Assembly (NCBI RefSeq): GCF_014078525.1
Contig: NZ_MU078696.1
Span: 471,345-535,344, forward strand
DNA from: Nitrosopumilus sp. b3
GTDB taxonomy: Archaea; Thermoproteota; Nitrososphaeria; Nitrososphaerales; Nitrosopumilaceae
DNA: 64,000 nucleotides
Direction: 5' to 3'
Positions within the stretch are counted from its first letter, which is position 1. Each line of letters opens with the position of its first letter. Positions 7,313-16,432 of this stretch are shown here, piece after piece. The position numbers and the translations under genes were made by a program. Under the pieces are notes generated by a model. The model worked only from the letters and a program-made list of their open reading frames with translations. It did no database searches and had not been told where the DNA came from.

Positions 7313-8407
7313 TTACAAAACAGGCTTGATTTCCCCTGCAAGAAGTGCATGATCTGCTATGGTCAATGCAACTAGTGAATCCACTACTGGTGGGGCTCGT
7401 GGAACTACGCATGGATCGTGTCTTCCTTTTACTTGCAGAATGCCTTCTTTTTTCGTCTTGATATCAACAGTACTTTGTTTTTGTGCAATTGATGAAGCTG
7501 GCTTGAATGCTATTCTCATAGTTATTGGCATCCCATTTGAGATTCCGCCAAGAATTCCTCCAGAGTTGTTTGTCTTTGTAACTATCTTTCCTCTCTTCAT
7601 TGTATACAAGTCATTATTTTCAGAGCCGTGCATCTCTGAACCTCTAAACCCTGAACCAAATTCAATTCCTTTTACTGATGGGATTGAAAAAATCGCTTTA
7701 CTCAAATCTGATTCTAATGAACTAAAGATTGGTTCGCCCAATCCTACTGGAACATTTGTGGTAACTGATTCAATAATCCCACCAAGAGAATCTCCTTTTT
7801 TACGTGCATTTAGGATACTTTCTCTCATAATTTTTGCAGTTTTATTTTCTGGACATCTTACTTCATTTTTATAAATTGACGATATCATTTTTTCATTGAA
7901 ATCTTTATCCATCTTAATTTTTCCAATTTGTGATGTAAATGAATTAGTTTCAATTCCTAGTGTAACTTTAAGTAATTTTCTTGCAATTGCTCCGCCCATA
8001 ACATGTGTAGCAGTAAGTCTTCCAGAGAATCTGCCTCCTCCTCTATGATCATTAAAATGATTATATTTTACCATGGCAGGATAATCTGAATGTCCAGGTC
8101 TTAGTTTTGTCTTTAAATTTTCATAATCTTTTGATTTTTGATCACTATTCCAAATTAACATGGTAATTGGAGCTCCAGTTGTAAATCCTCTAAAAACCCC
8201 TGAAACAATTTCTACAACATCCCCTTCCTTTCTTTGTGTTGATATGATGTTTTGACCGGGCTTTCTCAGGTCTAACATCTTCTGAATCTCTTTTTTATCT
8301 ATTTCTAGACCTGCAGGGCAACCATCTAACACTGCACCTATAGCTTTTCCATGGCTTTCACCAAAACTTGTTAAAATTAGACGCTGACCGATTGAACTTC
8401 CCGACAA
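7313..8407 (-). CDS. aroC: Chorismate synthase
   Basis: At 364 residues this is the normal length for AroC, the FMN-dependent enzyme that makes chorismate from EPSP. Family signatures are intact: LILTSFGESHGKAIGAVLDGCP at the N-terminus, RPGHSDYPAMVKYNHFNDHRGGGRFSGRLTA in three separate blocks, and MRIAFKPASSIAQKQ followed by RHDPCVVPRAPPVVDS at the C-terminus. It appears to head a four-gene run aroC, CM-aminotransferase, tyrA, NUDIX with gaps of 5 nt or less. Upstream lies a 261-nt AT-rich spacer shared with the divergent sensor kinase. Confidence 0.97.
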   Translation of the reverse strand: MSGSSIGQRLILTSFGESHGKAIGAVLDGCPAGLEIDKKEIQKMLDLRKPGQNIISTQRKEGDVVEIVSGVFRGFTTGAPITMLIWNSDQKSKDYENLKTKLRPGHSDYPAMVKYNHFNDHRGGGRFSGRLTATHVMGGAIARKLLKVTLGIETNSFTSQIGKIKMDKDFNEKMISSIYKNEVRCPENKTAKIMRESILNARKKGDSLGGIIESVTTNVPVGLGEPIFSSLESDLSKAIFSIPSVKGIEFGSGFRGSEMHGSENNDLYTMKRGKIVTKTNNSGGILGGISNGMPITMRIAFKPASSIAQKQSTVDIKTKKEGILQVKGRHDPCVVPRAPPVVDSLVALTIADHALLAGEIKPVL

Positions 8408-8668
8408 TAATCTACTAAAGTTAAATGATGCTTATAACGGTAATCCAAAACAAATTACTGATTTTAGGTAGGAAGTCAGGCATGAAAAATCATATTTTTA
8501 AGATGTCCTCTCATTTGTCTTTGTTAAAATTATGCTTGAAAGTATGTGATTGAATTTTACATTTTAAAAAATAGAGTCATTATGTTCATGAATTGATGCA
8601 ATTTGATTTTTTTAATTTATTGAAAAATGTTTAACAATGACAGTTAATCCATTCCAAATAACTGTAAA

Positions 8669-10483
8669 TTGAAGATTCGTACAAAATTAGCTCTTGGACT
8701 AGTAATAATAATTGGAATTTTTGTTACAGGTGAGTCATACAGTTCTTACTTGTCTTTTGAGATCAATTCTGTTGCTGAATATCACAATTCCATGAGCATT
8801 CCTGCATTAACAATGCTGGGAGACATTGAAACTTCATTTAACAACATGAATAATTATTTGCTTTATTACACTATTTTTCCAAACGATGCCACAAAGGATG
8901 CTTATTTTGAAGAACAAACTATCTTTCTGAATCACGTTAGTGATTATGAGACTTTAGCAAATGCAAAAAATTCGTTGGGTAATGATTTAGCTGATGATAA
9001 CATGAAAAACATGATGAATAATTATGTCGACCACTATGAAAAAATCTTTGATGATTTTATCTTAACGTCAAATGCAATAATTGGTGTTGTTGACTCTGAA
9101 AACAAAGAAGAATCTGTAACGTTAATTCAAGATTTAAGATTGATAAATGAAGATTTTCAAAATATATTGGATAAAAATTATGCCGTGGAAAATACTGGAA
9201 AAGAACTGGAACAAAATTCTATCCGTGATATCTCTGGCAAAATAACAACTTCAACTTTAATCATCAATATCCTTTTAGGATTAGCATCTATCTCTATTGT
9301 CATAATTGTTTCATATGATATATCAAAACAAGTAGGATCATTGAAACAATTAACTACACAAATTTCTAAAAGACAATACGATATTATCTCTACTCATTCA
9401 AAAAATGAGTTTGACAGCCTTAGAAATGACATTATCGAAATGGGCAATACCGTTAAATCATCTGTACAAGAACTTGAAAATTTTAGAAGGGCATTGGATA
9501 ATTCTGCAAGTGTCACCATTACTAATCCTGACGGTGTAATTACTTTTGTCAATGAACAATATTGTAAAATCTCAAAATTCTCTAGAGATGAATTGATTGG
9601 TAAAACTCACAAAATTGTGAACTCTGGATACCATCCTCCTTCATTTTTTAAAAGTATGTGGAACACTCTCAAATCTGGTGATACCTGGAGCGGTGAAATC
9701 AAAAACAGATCAAAAGATGGCTCTTTTCATTGGGGTAAAACCGTGATTACTCCTGTCATTTATGATGGAAATACCATTCATCATTTTATTGAAATTCGAA
9801 CAGACATCACACCACGAATTAAACTCCAACAGAAATTGTTAAAACAAGAAAAACTTGTCACTATTGGTGAGCTATCTGCAAGATTGGCCCATGATATTCG
9901 AAACCCTCTTTCCATTATTCAAGTATCTCTTGAAAATCTAAAATTAATGTCCAAAGATACAAAGATTGATCAAAAACATTTTGATAGAGTTGAACGTGCA
10001 ATAAATAGAATATCTCATCAAATTGAAGATGTTTTAGGATACATAAGAAACGAACCTATGCAAATTGAAAAAACAAACATGTCTGAAATAATTGCTGATG
10101 CATTAGATTCAATTAATCTTCCAAATTCAATTTATTTTGATATTTCAAAAAATGATTTTGAATTTTATTGTGATAAAAAACGACTAGCAGTAGCTCTTAC
10201 GAATCTAATTATTAATGGAATTCAGGCCATTGATGGAAAAGGTGAAATAAAAATAAACTGTGAAGACACTGTAAATGAGGTTGTAATTTCAGTTCAAGAT
10301 TCGGGAAAAGGAATTCCTACTGATCTAAAAGAAAATATTTTTGAACCTCTTTTTACTACAAAACAACAAGGAACTGGACTTGGCTTGGCAAGTGTAGCTT
10401 CTATTGTCCAAGGTCATCATGGCACTATTTCTGTAACTTCTCCGCCAACAACATTTACCATAATTCTTCCTAAAAATCCCTGA
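8669..10483 (+). CDS. Membrane sensor histidine kinase with PAS domain
   Basis: A 604-residue kinase starting with TTG. Transmembrane segment 1 is at ~7-25, an extracytoplasmic helical sensor domain at 26-~190, and TM2 at ~193-216. These are followed by a HAMP-like linker, a PAS domain (~273-380, with the YCKISKFSRDELIGKTHKIV block), a HisKA domain with the phospho-acceptor His408 in ARLAHDIRNPLSII, and a HATPase domain with DSGKGIP and GTGLGLAS. The kinase core is closely related to those of the genes at 24287 and 62733. No response regulator is adjacent. The gene lies between the aroA and aroC blocks on the opposite strand and has no obvious link to aromatic synthesis. The external signal is unknown. 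Confidence 0.93.
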   Translation: MKIRTKLALGLVIIIGIFVTGESYSSYLSFEINSVAEYHNSMSIPALTMLGDIETSFNNMNNYLLYYTIFPNDATKDAYFEEQTIFLNHVSDYETLANAKNSLGNDLADDNMKNMMNNYVDHYEKIFDDFILTSNAIIGVVDSENKEESVTLIQDLRLINEDFQNILDKNYAVENTGKELEQNSIRDISGKITTSTLIINILLGLASISIVIIVSYDISKQVGSLKQLTTQISKRQYDIISTHSKNEFDSLRNDIIEMGNTVKSSVQELENFRRALDNSASVTITNPDGVITFVNEQYCKISKFSRDELIGKTHKIVNSGYHPPSFFKSMWNTLKSGDTWSGEIKNRSKDGSFHWGKTVITPVIYDGNTIHHFIEIRTDITPRIKLQQKLLKQEKLVTIGELSARLAHDIRNPLSIIQVSLENLKLMSKDTKIDQKHFDRVERAINRISHQIEDVLGYIRNEPMQIEKTNMSEIIADALDSINLPNSIYFDISKNDFEFYCDKKRLAVALTNLIINGIQAIDGKGEIKINCEDTVNEVVISVQDSGKGIPTDLKENIFEPLFTTKQQGTGLGLASVASIVQGHHGTISVTSPPTTFTIILPKNP

Positions 10484-10685
10484 TCAAAAGATTCACTCTA
10501 ATTTTGCAAAATTGATTTTCCTTACTGGGGTTTCTTCATAATTTTCTATGTTTTTTGCTCAAAGTGAGTGTGAATAAAAATTACATAATTATCATATATT
10601 TATTGAAATAATTATAATATATTCTTAAATATAATAATTACATACACATAATATGGAAAAACGTGTAAATTATAAACCATAATTT
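10484..10685. promoter_or_regulatory. AT-rich spacer with probable promoter of the RNA at 10686
   Basis: This stretch has no plausible coding frame. Its second half (~10585-10660) is almost pure A/T and contains several ATAATTA/TAATTAT elements and TTAAATATAA at 10625-10634. A TATA box there would place a plus-strand start near 10656, about 30 nt before the RNA stem. A second TATA-like element (TTATAAAC at 10670-10677) lies too close to the stem to drive the full RNA. Confidence 0.4.
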
Positions 10686-10770
10686 GCGCGGCCCTGCGAA
10701 AAAGACATGTTATCTTCGCAAAAGCGTTGCGGGTGAGGAGAATGCTTTTCACCCTATACAGGGTCGCGCC
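10686..10770 (+). ncRNA. Candidate structured non-coding RNA
   Basis: An 85-nt GC-rich island stands out from the AT-rich surroundings. Its ends pair perfectly over 11 bp with one G-U: GCGCGGCCCTG at 10686-10696 with CAGGGTCGCGC at 10759-10769. Inside are two hairpins: TGCGAA/TTCGCA (10695-10700 with 10715-10720) and GGGTGA/TCACCC (10731-10736 with 10749-10754). AAAAGC (10720-10725) could also pair with GCTTT in the second hairpin loop (10744-10748), forming a pseudoknot. The plus strand is favoured because a T-rich run (TTTTATTCATTTTA) follows directly, as at archaeal transcript ends. It is not a tRNA and is too short for RNase P or SRP RNA. Alternatively it could be a 3' element of aroA on the minus strand, whose stop is 35 nt away. 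Confidence 0.65.
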
Positions 10771-10805
10771 TTTTATTCATTTTACTTGATTTTTTGAAAT
10801 TACTT

Positions 10806-12074
10806 TTAATTTACTTGAATTTTTCCACCAAGGCGATTCATTTCTTCTATGAAATTTGGAAATGATACATCTACTGACTCTGGATCTGATATTGTGCAAT
10901 TACCTATATACATTCCAGCAATACAAAAAGACATGAATAATCTATGATCATTTTCGGAATTTAGTACTGCTCCTTTCAAATTTTCTGACGACTCTAAGAT
11001 CAATCCATCGTCTTTTTCTTGAATTTTAATTCCTAGTTTGACAAGTTCTCTTGCTATTATTGCAATCCTATCTGTCTCTTTTAGTCTTGCATGCTTTACA
11101 TTAACTATTTCAATTGGTGCTGATGATTTTAGTGCTAAGATTGCAAGTGGTGGTAGAAGATCTGGAGAATTACTCAAATCAAATTTTCCTCCAGTTAATT
11201 TTTCAGGTGATTTGATTTTGATTTCTTCTTCATTAATCATAACAGAAACTCCCAATTGTTCTAGAATGTCTATGAACACCTCGTCACCCTGTGGCAAATT
11301 TCCTATATTTCCTTTAATTGTTATCTCATCTCCATTTAGAACAGTTGATGAAAGAAGTAGTGCAAGACTTGAAAAATCAATTGGGACAGTAAATGTTGTC
11401 TCTTTGTATTTTTGTGGTGTAATGTTATATCTTTTGTATGGAATTAATGTTTGAACAACTACCCCAAACTTTCTCATTGTAGCTATTGTTGCATCAAGAT
11501 ATGGTTTTGATACTAGATTCCCTTCAATTGTAAGATTAATCCCTTTTTCTGTTAGTGGTGCACTGATTAATAATGCTGAAATAAATTGACTAGAAAAATT
11601 CCCTGGAATCTTTACATCTCCTCCCGAAATCTTTCCTTTGATTTTGATTGGTGGTTTTCCATCAGTTGAACTACATTGTGCACCAATACTTGATAATGCA
11701 TCAAGTAATGGCTGCATCGGTCTTTTTTGCAAACTAGAATCTCCTGTTAATGTTATCTCTTCTGTAAATAGACTGGCAATCCCCGATGCAATTCGAATAG
11801 TTGTTCCTGAATTTTCGGTATTGATTTCAGGCACAATTTTATCAAATTTTATGGGATTTTTTACCATTATTGATGAATTCCCAATTTCCATTTCTGCCCC
11901 AAATTTCTTACATGCTTCTATGGTTGCAGCAGTATCTGCTGAACGTAAAATATTCTCCACTTTACTATTATTTCCAGCAAGTGATGCAAGAAAGATAGCT
12001 CTATGGGTATAACTCTTGTTTGCAGGACAAATTATTTGCCCCGAAATTTTTGACTTTTCAACCTTACACTTCAT
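10806..12074 (-). CDS. aroA: 3-phosphoshikimate 1-carboxyvinyltransferase (EPSP synthase)
   Basis: The 422-residue protein has the two-domain inside-out barrel fold of EPSP synthase. Diagnostic segments are PANKSYTHRAIFLASLA with the catalytic Lys, GNSGT-like NSGTTIRIASGIAS, LQKRPMQPLLDAL, the serine pair in GNFSSQFISALL, and the C-terminal DHRLFMSFCIAG with the catalytic Asp region PDLLPPLAILAL upstream. It condenses shikimate-3-phosphate with PEP. Its start overlaps the shikimate kinase gene by 11 nt. It is the last gene of the first shikimate block; downstream lies the candidate structured RNA. Confidence 0.96.
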   Translation of the reverse strand: MKCKVEKSKISGQIICPANKSYTHRAIFLASLAGNNSKVENILRSADTAATIEACKKFGAEMEIGNSSIMVKNPIKFDKIVPEINTENSGTTIRIASGIASLFTEEITLTGDSSLQKRPMQPLLDALSSIGAQCSSTDGKPPIKIKGKISGGDVKIPGNFSSQFISALLISAPLTEKGINLTIEGNLVSKPYLDATIATMRKFGVVVQTLIPYKRYNITPQKYKETTFTVPIDFSSLALLLSSTVLNGDEITIKGNIGNLPQGDEVFIDILEQLGVSVMINEEEIKIKSPEKLTGGKFDLSNSPDLLPPLAILALKSSAPIEIVNVKHARLKETDRIAIIARELVKLGIKIQEKDDGLILESSENLKGAVLNSENDHRLFMSFCIAGMYIGNCTISDPESVDVSFPNFIEEMNRLGGKIQVN

Positions 12075-12918
12075 GAACTTCAGCCTTTTTGTTATTCACT
12101 TTAGAAACAATCACTCTTCCTTCCAGAGCAGAGAATATTTTTTTAATATTTGATTCATTTTCCTTTTTTACAACAGCTGCAATTGCAGGACCATTTCCTG
12201 AAACTGAAGCTGCAATTGCCCCTTTTTCAATCAAACTTGTAATGATTTTAGGATCAGAATTAAGAATTGAAGCTGTTGCTAAACCGTTGATTATCATTGC
12301 TTCCCAATAATTTGATTTTCTTGCCAATTCCCAAGCATTTTCAAAAACTGTTGATAGCACTTTGAGATTTTTCAAATTACCTCGTTTTCTATTTTTTGGA
12401 ATAAATATCACTGCAATCAAATTTGTAGGCCCTTTTTCAAAATGTATTCTTTTTTTCTTTGCATTATCCGTGACATTAAATCCTCCATAGTAGCATGAGC
12501 AAGCATCATCATATGCTCCAGTAATGCTGACTTTGGATTCAATTGATGCATCAACTCCTGCAAGCAAAATCTGTTGATCCGTAAATTTACGTTTGAATAA
12601 CTTTGCACATGCAAGTGCAACTGCAGATGAAATTGCACTTGAACTCTTTAGTCCATATCCTGTTGGGATTTCTGAATCTAGTCTAACTGAAATTTTATTT
12701 TGCTCTAAATCCTTCTTTGAGACTATCTTCTCAATTGTTTTGTTGATTAATCTGGAACTGAGAGTTTTATTATCTGATTCTATGATAATTCCTTTACCTG
12801 GACTTGTCTCAATTGTTGCCTCTACTGTTAACTCTATTCCTAAAGTTGCACCTTTTTGATTTGCAATCGCGTTGACTAGTGATATTGCTCCATGGACTGT
12901 AGCCTTTGCTTTTGCCAT
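12064..12918 (-). CDS. aroK: Archaeal shikimate kinase (GHMP family)
   Basis: This 284-residue kinase belongs to the GHMP superfamily, the archaeal replacement for bacterial P-loop AroK. The ATP-binding motif is IPTGYGLKSSSAISSAVALA, and a C-terminal glycine-rich motif (VSGNGPAIAAV) is also present. I placed the start at ATG 12918, overlapping the aroE stop by one base and preceded by a clear GGAGG; an extra in-frame TTG lies one codon upstream. Its position between aroE and aroA matches the step it catalyses, shikimate to shikimate-3-phosphate. Confidence 0.94.
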   Translation of the reverse strand: MAKAKATVHGAISLVNAIANQKGATLGIELTVEATIETSPGKGIIIESDNKTLSSRLINKTIEKIVSKKDLEQNKISVRLDSEIPTGYGLKSSSAISSAVALACAKLFKRKFTDQQILLAGVDASIESKVSITGAYDDACSCYYGGFNVTDNAKKKRIHFEKGPTNLIAVIFIPKNRKRGNLKNLKVLSTVFENAWELARKSNYWEAMIINGLATASILNSDPKIITSLIEKGAIAASVSGNGPAIAAVVKKENESNIKKIFSALEGRVIVSKVNNKKAEVHEV

Positions 12919-13739
12919 CAAAATCCTCCTAACAATGCTTTTTTCATGGCATTATAAGGTGCTTCCATCTCATTCCATATCTCAAAGGCTCTAACGGCTT
13001 GACCTAGTAACATTTCATAACCAAAAATTATTACTGCATTTTTTGCCTTTGCTTTTTTTATAAAATCTGTATTCATTGGCATGTATACGATATCATAAAC
13101 TATTGTTTTATCGCTGATGCCCTCTAGAGAAATTGGACTCTGCTCATTTTTTAGTCCCACTGAAGTTGCATTTACTATGATGTCGTAATCTTTTGCGGAT
13201 TCCTTGACATCTTGAATCTTTATTGCATTTGCATCAAGCCCTATCTTCTTTGCAAATTCTGATAGATTGATTGCGTTTTGTAAAGTTCTGTTTGCAATTG
13301 TAATGGATTTGGCTTTTTCTTTTGCAAATCCTGCAACTATTGCTCTTGCTGCACCTCCTGCACCCAGAAGAAGAACTTTTTTGTTTTCTATGATTAACTT
13401 TTTTTTCTTAAATGGCTCTAGAAAACCATCCATGTCTGTATTGTAACCTTTTAGAACTCCGTCTTTGTTTGTAACAGTATTTACTGCTCCAATCAAACTA
13501 CAAGATTCATCCATTTTATCGAGATACTTCATCATCTCTACTTTGTGGGGAATGGTGACATTGAATCCATCAATCTTTATTTTTTTGAGCCCCTCAATGC
13601 CTACTTCTAATTCATCAGTTGGAATTCTATATGCAATGTATGATGAATCTAAATTTAATTCTCTAAATGCGGCGCTATGGATATTTGGAGATAATGAATG
13701 ATCAATTGGATCTCCTATTACTGCAAATGATTTTCCCAT
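12918..13739 (-). CDS. aroE: Shikimate dehydrogenase
   Basis: 273 residues, the normal AroE length. The N-terminal substrate domain carries GDPIDHSLSPNIHSAAF and FNVTIPHKVEMMKYLD with the catalytic Lys. The NADPH-binding motif is VLLLGAGGAARAIVAGF, followed by NRT, where the Arg marks NADP specificity. The C-terminus has the GYEMLLGQAVRAFEIW block. It reduces 3-dehydroshikimate to shikimate. A 46-nt gap separates it from aroD, the largest gap in this run, so an internal promoter is possible. Confidence 0.96.
   Translation of the reverse strand: MGKSFAVIGDPIDHSLSPNIHSAAFRELNLDSSYIAYRIPTDELEVGIEGLKKIKIDGFNVTIPHKVEMMKYLDKMDESCSLIGAVNTVTNKDGVLKGYNTDMDGFLEPFKKKKLIIENKKVLLLGAGGAARAIVAGFAKEKAKSITIANRTLQNAINLSEFAKKIGLDANAIKIQDVKESAKDYDIIVNATSVGLKNEQSPISLEGISDKTIVYDIVYMPMNTDFIKKAKAKNAVIIFGYEMLLGQAVRAFEIWNEMEAPYNAMKKALLGGF
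12925..12929 (-). promoter_or_regulatory. Shine-Dalgarno sequence of shikimate kinase
   Basis: GGAGG on the minus strand ends 6 nt before the ATG at 12918 and lies inside the last codons of aroE (LLGGF). It fixes the start codon and shows that internal operon genes here use SD-dependent initiation, unlike the leaderless first genes. Confidence 0.6.
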
Positions 13740-13785
13740 CTTATTTTTCTCACTTGTATGATTGATTTAAACTCTCAATTGATAA

Positions 13786-14454
13786 TTATTTTAGATTCGT
13801 AATTTTTTTTACCTCATCTACACTAAATTGACCTGGTGCTACTGCTTTTCCTAAAGAGACGTACGTGTATGGGCTGCCCAAATATAGGCACAAAATCCTT
13901 GAAATTCTTCCCATGTCTCCCATTGCAAATGATATCAAATTATTTTTCCCTTTTTTACTATACAACTCTAGCATTCTAGTTGCATCATCTGTTGAATTTG
14001 CTGTACTTACAATTTTGACATGCTTTGAAAACTTGTACATTTGATCAATTCTCTTTTTTAACTCTGAAGATTTTGGAGTTTTTTTAAAGTCATGCCATGA
14101 AACAAGTAGTTTTGTTTTTGTTGATTTGAGATATTTTGCCAACCCTGAATTTTTTCTTAATGTATTATACTCCACATCTAACAAAAATGGATTATATTCT
14201 GCAATAAGTTTGAGAATTGCAATTCTTTCTTTTTCATTTCCAGAAAATTTTCCTCCTTCTGTTTTTGGTCTAAGTGTACATACAATTCTACTCAAGTCTT
14301 TTTTGATTAATTCTAATGATTCTGGTATTTGCTCAATTTTTAAAAAATCTAATCTCACTTCAACAAAATCTGACTTTTTTAGTGCAATTTTTAATGTCTG
14401 TTTAATTTTATTTGGTGTTTTTTCTGCAATTGACACACAAGTTTTGTATTTCAT
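13786..14454 (-). CDS. aroD: 3-dehydroquinate dehydratase, type I
   Basis: A 222-residue TIM-barrel AroD. The family residues are visible: EVRLDFL near residue 32, the catalytic His in SWHDF, the Schiff-base Lys in VKIVSTAN near residue 145, and the C-terminal lid motif AVAPGQFSVDEV. It removes water from 3-dehydroquinate to give 3-dehydroshikimate. The start overlaps the DHQ synthase gene by 4 nt. Confidence 0.95.
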   Translation of the reverse strand: MKYKTCVSIAEKTPNKIKQTLKIALKKSDFVEVRLDFLKIEQIPESLELIKKDLSRIVCTLRPKTEGGKFSGNEKERIAILKLIAEYNPFLLDVEYNTLRKNSGLAKYLKSTKTKLLVSWHDFKKTPKSSELKKRIDQMYKFSKHVKIVSTANSTDDATRMLELYSKKGKNNLISFAMGDMGRISRILCLYLGSPYTYVSLGKAVAPGQFSVDEVKKITNLK

Positions 14455-15512
14455 TTTTCTAGAATATATTCATCGGATACTTCCATTCCAAAGTGTCTGC
14501 CAGTTGCAGGCTTTGAATGCACCATAACGGTATCTCCTTTTTTAAGATGTGTTACTGAGACTAGTTGCCCGTTTGGTTTTACAAATCTAATTGTTTCAGC
14601 ATCTTGAGCTATTATTCCTCCTATTTCTCCCCCTGCAGAAGCTTTGATCATCAACATTGGTCTTCTTTCTATTTTGGATCTTCCTACAGTTGCTCTTCTT
14701 GCTTTTCCTTTTGAATTTAGAATTAAAACTTCAGAACCTGTCTCGACTTCTGAAAGATAGTTTGTTGTTCCATCAGGTGATAATGTGTAACAGTGAACTG
14801 CACCTGCGTTTACTCTAAATGGTCTGGGGGATGTAAATGATGATCCTACTGATTCATTATGGACAAGAAACAAAAAGTTTGATCTGCTTCCGATTAACAT
14901 GCCTTCCCCTTTGTGAAGCATTGATGCAGTATCTACACAAACTCGTTCACCATCTCCTACCTCTTTGATCTCAATAATTTTTGCAGGCTCCATATCAAAA
15001 CTTCTTGTTCCTAGGTATAGCATTGCTTCTCTTACTTCATTAATTGAATCTGTATTGAAAATTACTCCGTCTACACCAACTTCTAAAATTGAGAACATTT
15101 TTCTTACTTCCTCAGGAGTTTTTGCAATTGCAAAAATTTGTGTGTGAATTTTGTGGAGTTTTGCTATGATGTTTTCTAAAGGAATTATTTTCCAATCTTT
15201 TACCTCTACAATGACAAAGTCCAACCCCTTCTTTGCAACAGTTAGAATATGTTCAATGTCTGAATTTGATAATACTTGAAACTTCATTCCCACTTTCTTG
15301 CCTTTTGGTTTTACTGCCCCTTCTTTTTCAAGAACTACAAAGTTTGATGAGCTAGATGGATAAACTGTTTTAATTTTTGTTTTTTTCTTTCCTAATTTCT
15401 TTGGGTCAATATACAACATTTTGATTCCTTCAGATTCTAACTGTGGGAGGAACTTAGCTAACTGTGTTTGTGAGACTTTGGGTGAAATAATTAATTCTCT
15501 ATTTTTACTCAA
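14451..15512 (-). CDS. aroB': 3-dehydroquinate synthase II (archaeal type)
   Basis: The 353-residue enzyme belongs to the archaeal DHQ synthase II family, which makes 3-dehydroquinate from the amino-dideoxy-heptulosonate of the alternative pathway and is unrelated to bacterial AroB. Recognisable blocks are DGVIFNTDS, GDGERVCVDTASMLHKGEGM, VGSSFTSPRPFRVNAGAVHCY in two parts, SEVETGSEVL and GKARRATVGRSKIERRPM. The start is the TTG at 15512, which overlaps the upstream stop by 8 nt; no better ATG is available. It sits directly after its substrate-providing enzyme. Confidence 0.95.
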   Translation of the reverse strand: MSKNRELIISPKVSQTQLAKFLPQLESEGIKMLYIDPKKLGKKKTKIKTVYPSSSSNFVVLEKEGAVKPKGKKVGMKFQVLSNSDIEHILTVAKKGLDFVIVEVKDWKIIPLENIIAKLHKIHTQIFAIAKTPEEVRKMFSILEVGVDGVIFNTDSINEVREAMLYLGTRSFDMEPAKIIEIKEVGDGERVCVDTASMLHKGEGMLIGSRSNFLFLVHNESVGSSFTSPRPFRVNAGAVHCYTLSPDGTTNYLSEVETGSEVLILNSKGKARRATVGRSKIERRPMLMIKASAGGEIGGIIAQDAETIRFVKPNGQLVSVTHLKKGDTVMVHSKPATGRHFGMEVSDEYILEK

Positions 15513-16287
15513 TTTTCTTCATTGCTTCCTTTGCAGTTACTTTTCTAAAAATTATGTCAGCTAATGCTTCTACTATTTTTTCAGGTGCTTTATGTGCAAA
15601 GATGTTTCTGCCATATGTGACTCCTTTAGCTCCTGCAGTCATGGCATCTTCAGTCATTTGAAGAATATCTAAATCTGTTTTTGCTTTTGGCCCACCTGCA
15701 ATTACAATTGGTACTGGAGTACTTTTTACAATTTTTGCAAATGAGTCAATATCGCCAGTGTATAGTGTCTTTACGATGTCTGCACCACATTCTGCTCCAA
15801 TTCTTGCAACATGTCCTACAATTTCAGGATCATGTGGGTCTTTGATATTTTCTCCTCTTGGATACATCATTGCTAAAAGTGGCATTCCCCATTTATGACA
15901 TTGATCTGCAGTCATTCCTAACTGTTCTAACATCTCTGGCTCTTCTTTACCTCCAATGTTGATATGTAGTGAAACTCCATCAGCCCCCATTGCAACTGCC
16001 TCCTTTACAGTTCCAGTAAGCATTTTTCGGTTTGGTGATAATGACAATGATGTGCTGCTAGAAAAATGAACTAAAACTCCAACTTTGGTTGGTTTTGGTA
16101 ATGCTTTGAGAATTCCTTTGTTAATAATTACACTAGTAAGTCCATGCCCCTCACATTTGTAAATTGTAGATACTGGATCTTCAAGACCCTCAATTGGTCC
16201 ATTTGAAATTCCATGATCCATTGGAATACATAACATTCTTCCTTTTCGAAGAATTCTGTTTAATCTGATTTGATTGCCTGATACCAT
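15505..16287 (-). CDS. aroA': 2-amino-3,7-dideoxy-D-threo-hept-6-ulosonate synthase
   Basis: This 260-residue class I aldolase-fold enzyme performs the first step of the archaeal aromatic pathway, condensing an L-aspartate semialdehyde-derived unit with a C6 sugar-phosphate product. Motifs: [12 protein letters not shown] near the N-terminus, [35 protein letters not shown] with the Schiff-base Lys, and [11 protein letters not shown]. It is the first gene of the minus-strand shikimate block and shares a 145-nt divergent promoter region with mqnC. FBP aldolase of the same fold is the alternative, but the neighbouring DHQS II supports this assignment. Confidence 0.93.
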   Translation of the reverse strand: MVSGNQIRLNRILRKGRMLCIPMDHGISNGPIEGLEDPVSTIYKCEGHGLTSVIINKGILKALPKPTKVGVLVHFSSSTSLSLSPNRKMLTGTVKEAVAMGADGVSLHINIGGKEEPEMLEQLGMTADQCHKWGMPLLAMMYPRGENIKDPHDPEIVGHVARIGAECGADIVKTLYTGDIDSFAKIVKSTPVPIVIAGGPKAKTDLDILQMTEDAMTAGAKGVTYGRNIFAHKAPEKIVEALADIIFRKVTAKEAMKKIE

Positions 16288-16401
16288 GCGTTGATCTGCT
16301 TTTTGTGCCCTACTTAAAAATAACGTGACTCATAAATCTGGTATTTTTTTTGAATTGAGCACAAATCCCTCATTAGGTGTATTCATTATTTCTATCAAGG
16401 A

Positions 16402-16408
16402 TTAAATA
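16402..16408 (+). promoter_or_regulatory. mqnC TATA box
   Basis: TTAAATA is centred about 28 nt upstream of the TTG at 16433. This spacing supports the TTG as a leaderless start for the radical SAM gene. Confidence 0.45.
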
Positions 16409-16432
16409 GAAAATGGAAAGGATACACAACAA

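Noticed and set aside
7309-7350. Longer start for the chorismate mutase-aminotransferase
   Set aside because: It would overlap the end of aroC; the ATG at 7308 lies 4 nt after the aroC stop and directly precedes the mutase domain.
8408-8668. C/D box guide RNA (ATGATG at 8425, CTGA at 8458) in the aroC-kinase spacer
   Set aside because: Only one C-like and one D-like box are present with 27 nt between; C' and D' boxes and a closing stem are missing. Otherwise this spacer shows only AT-rich promoter sequence.
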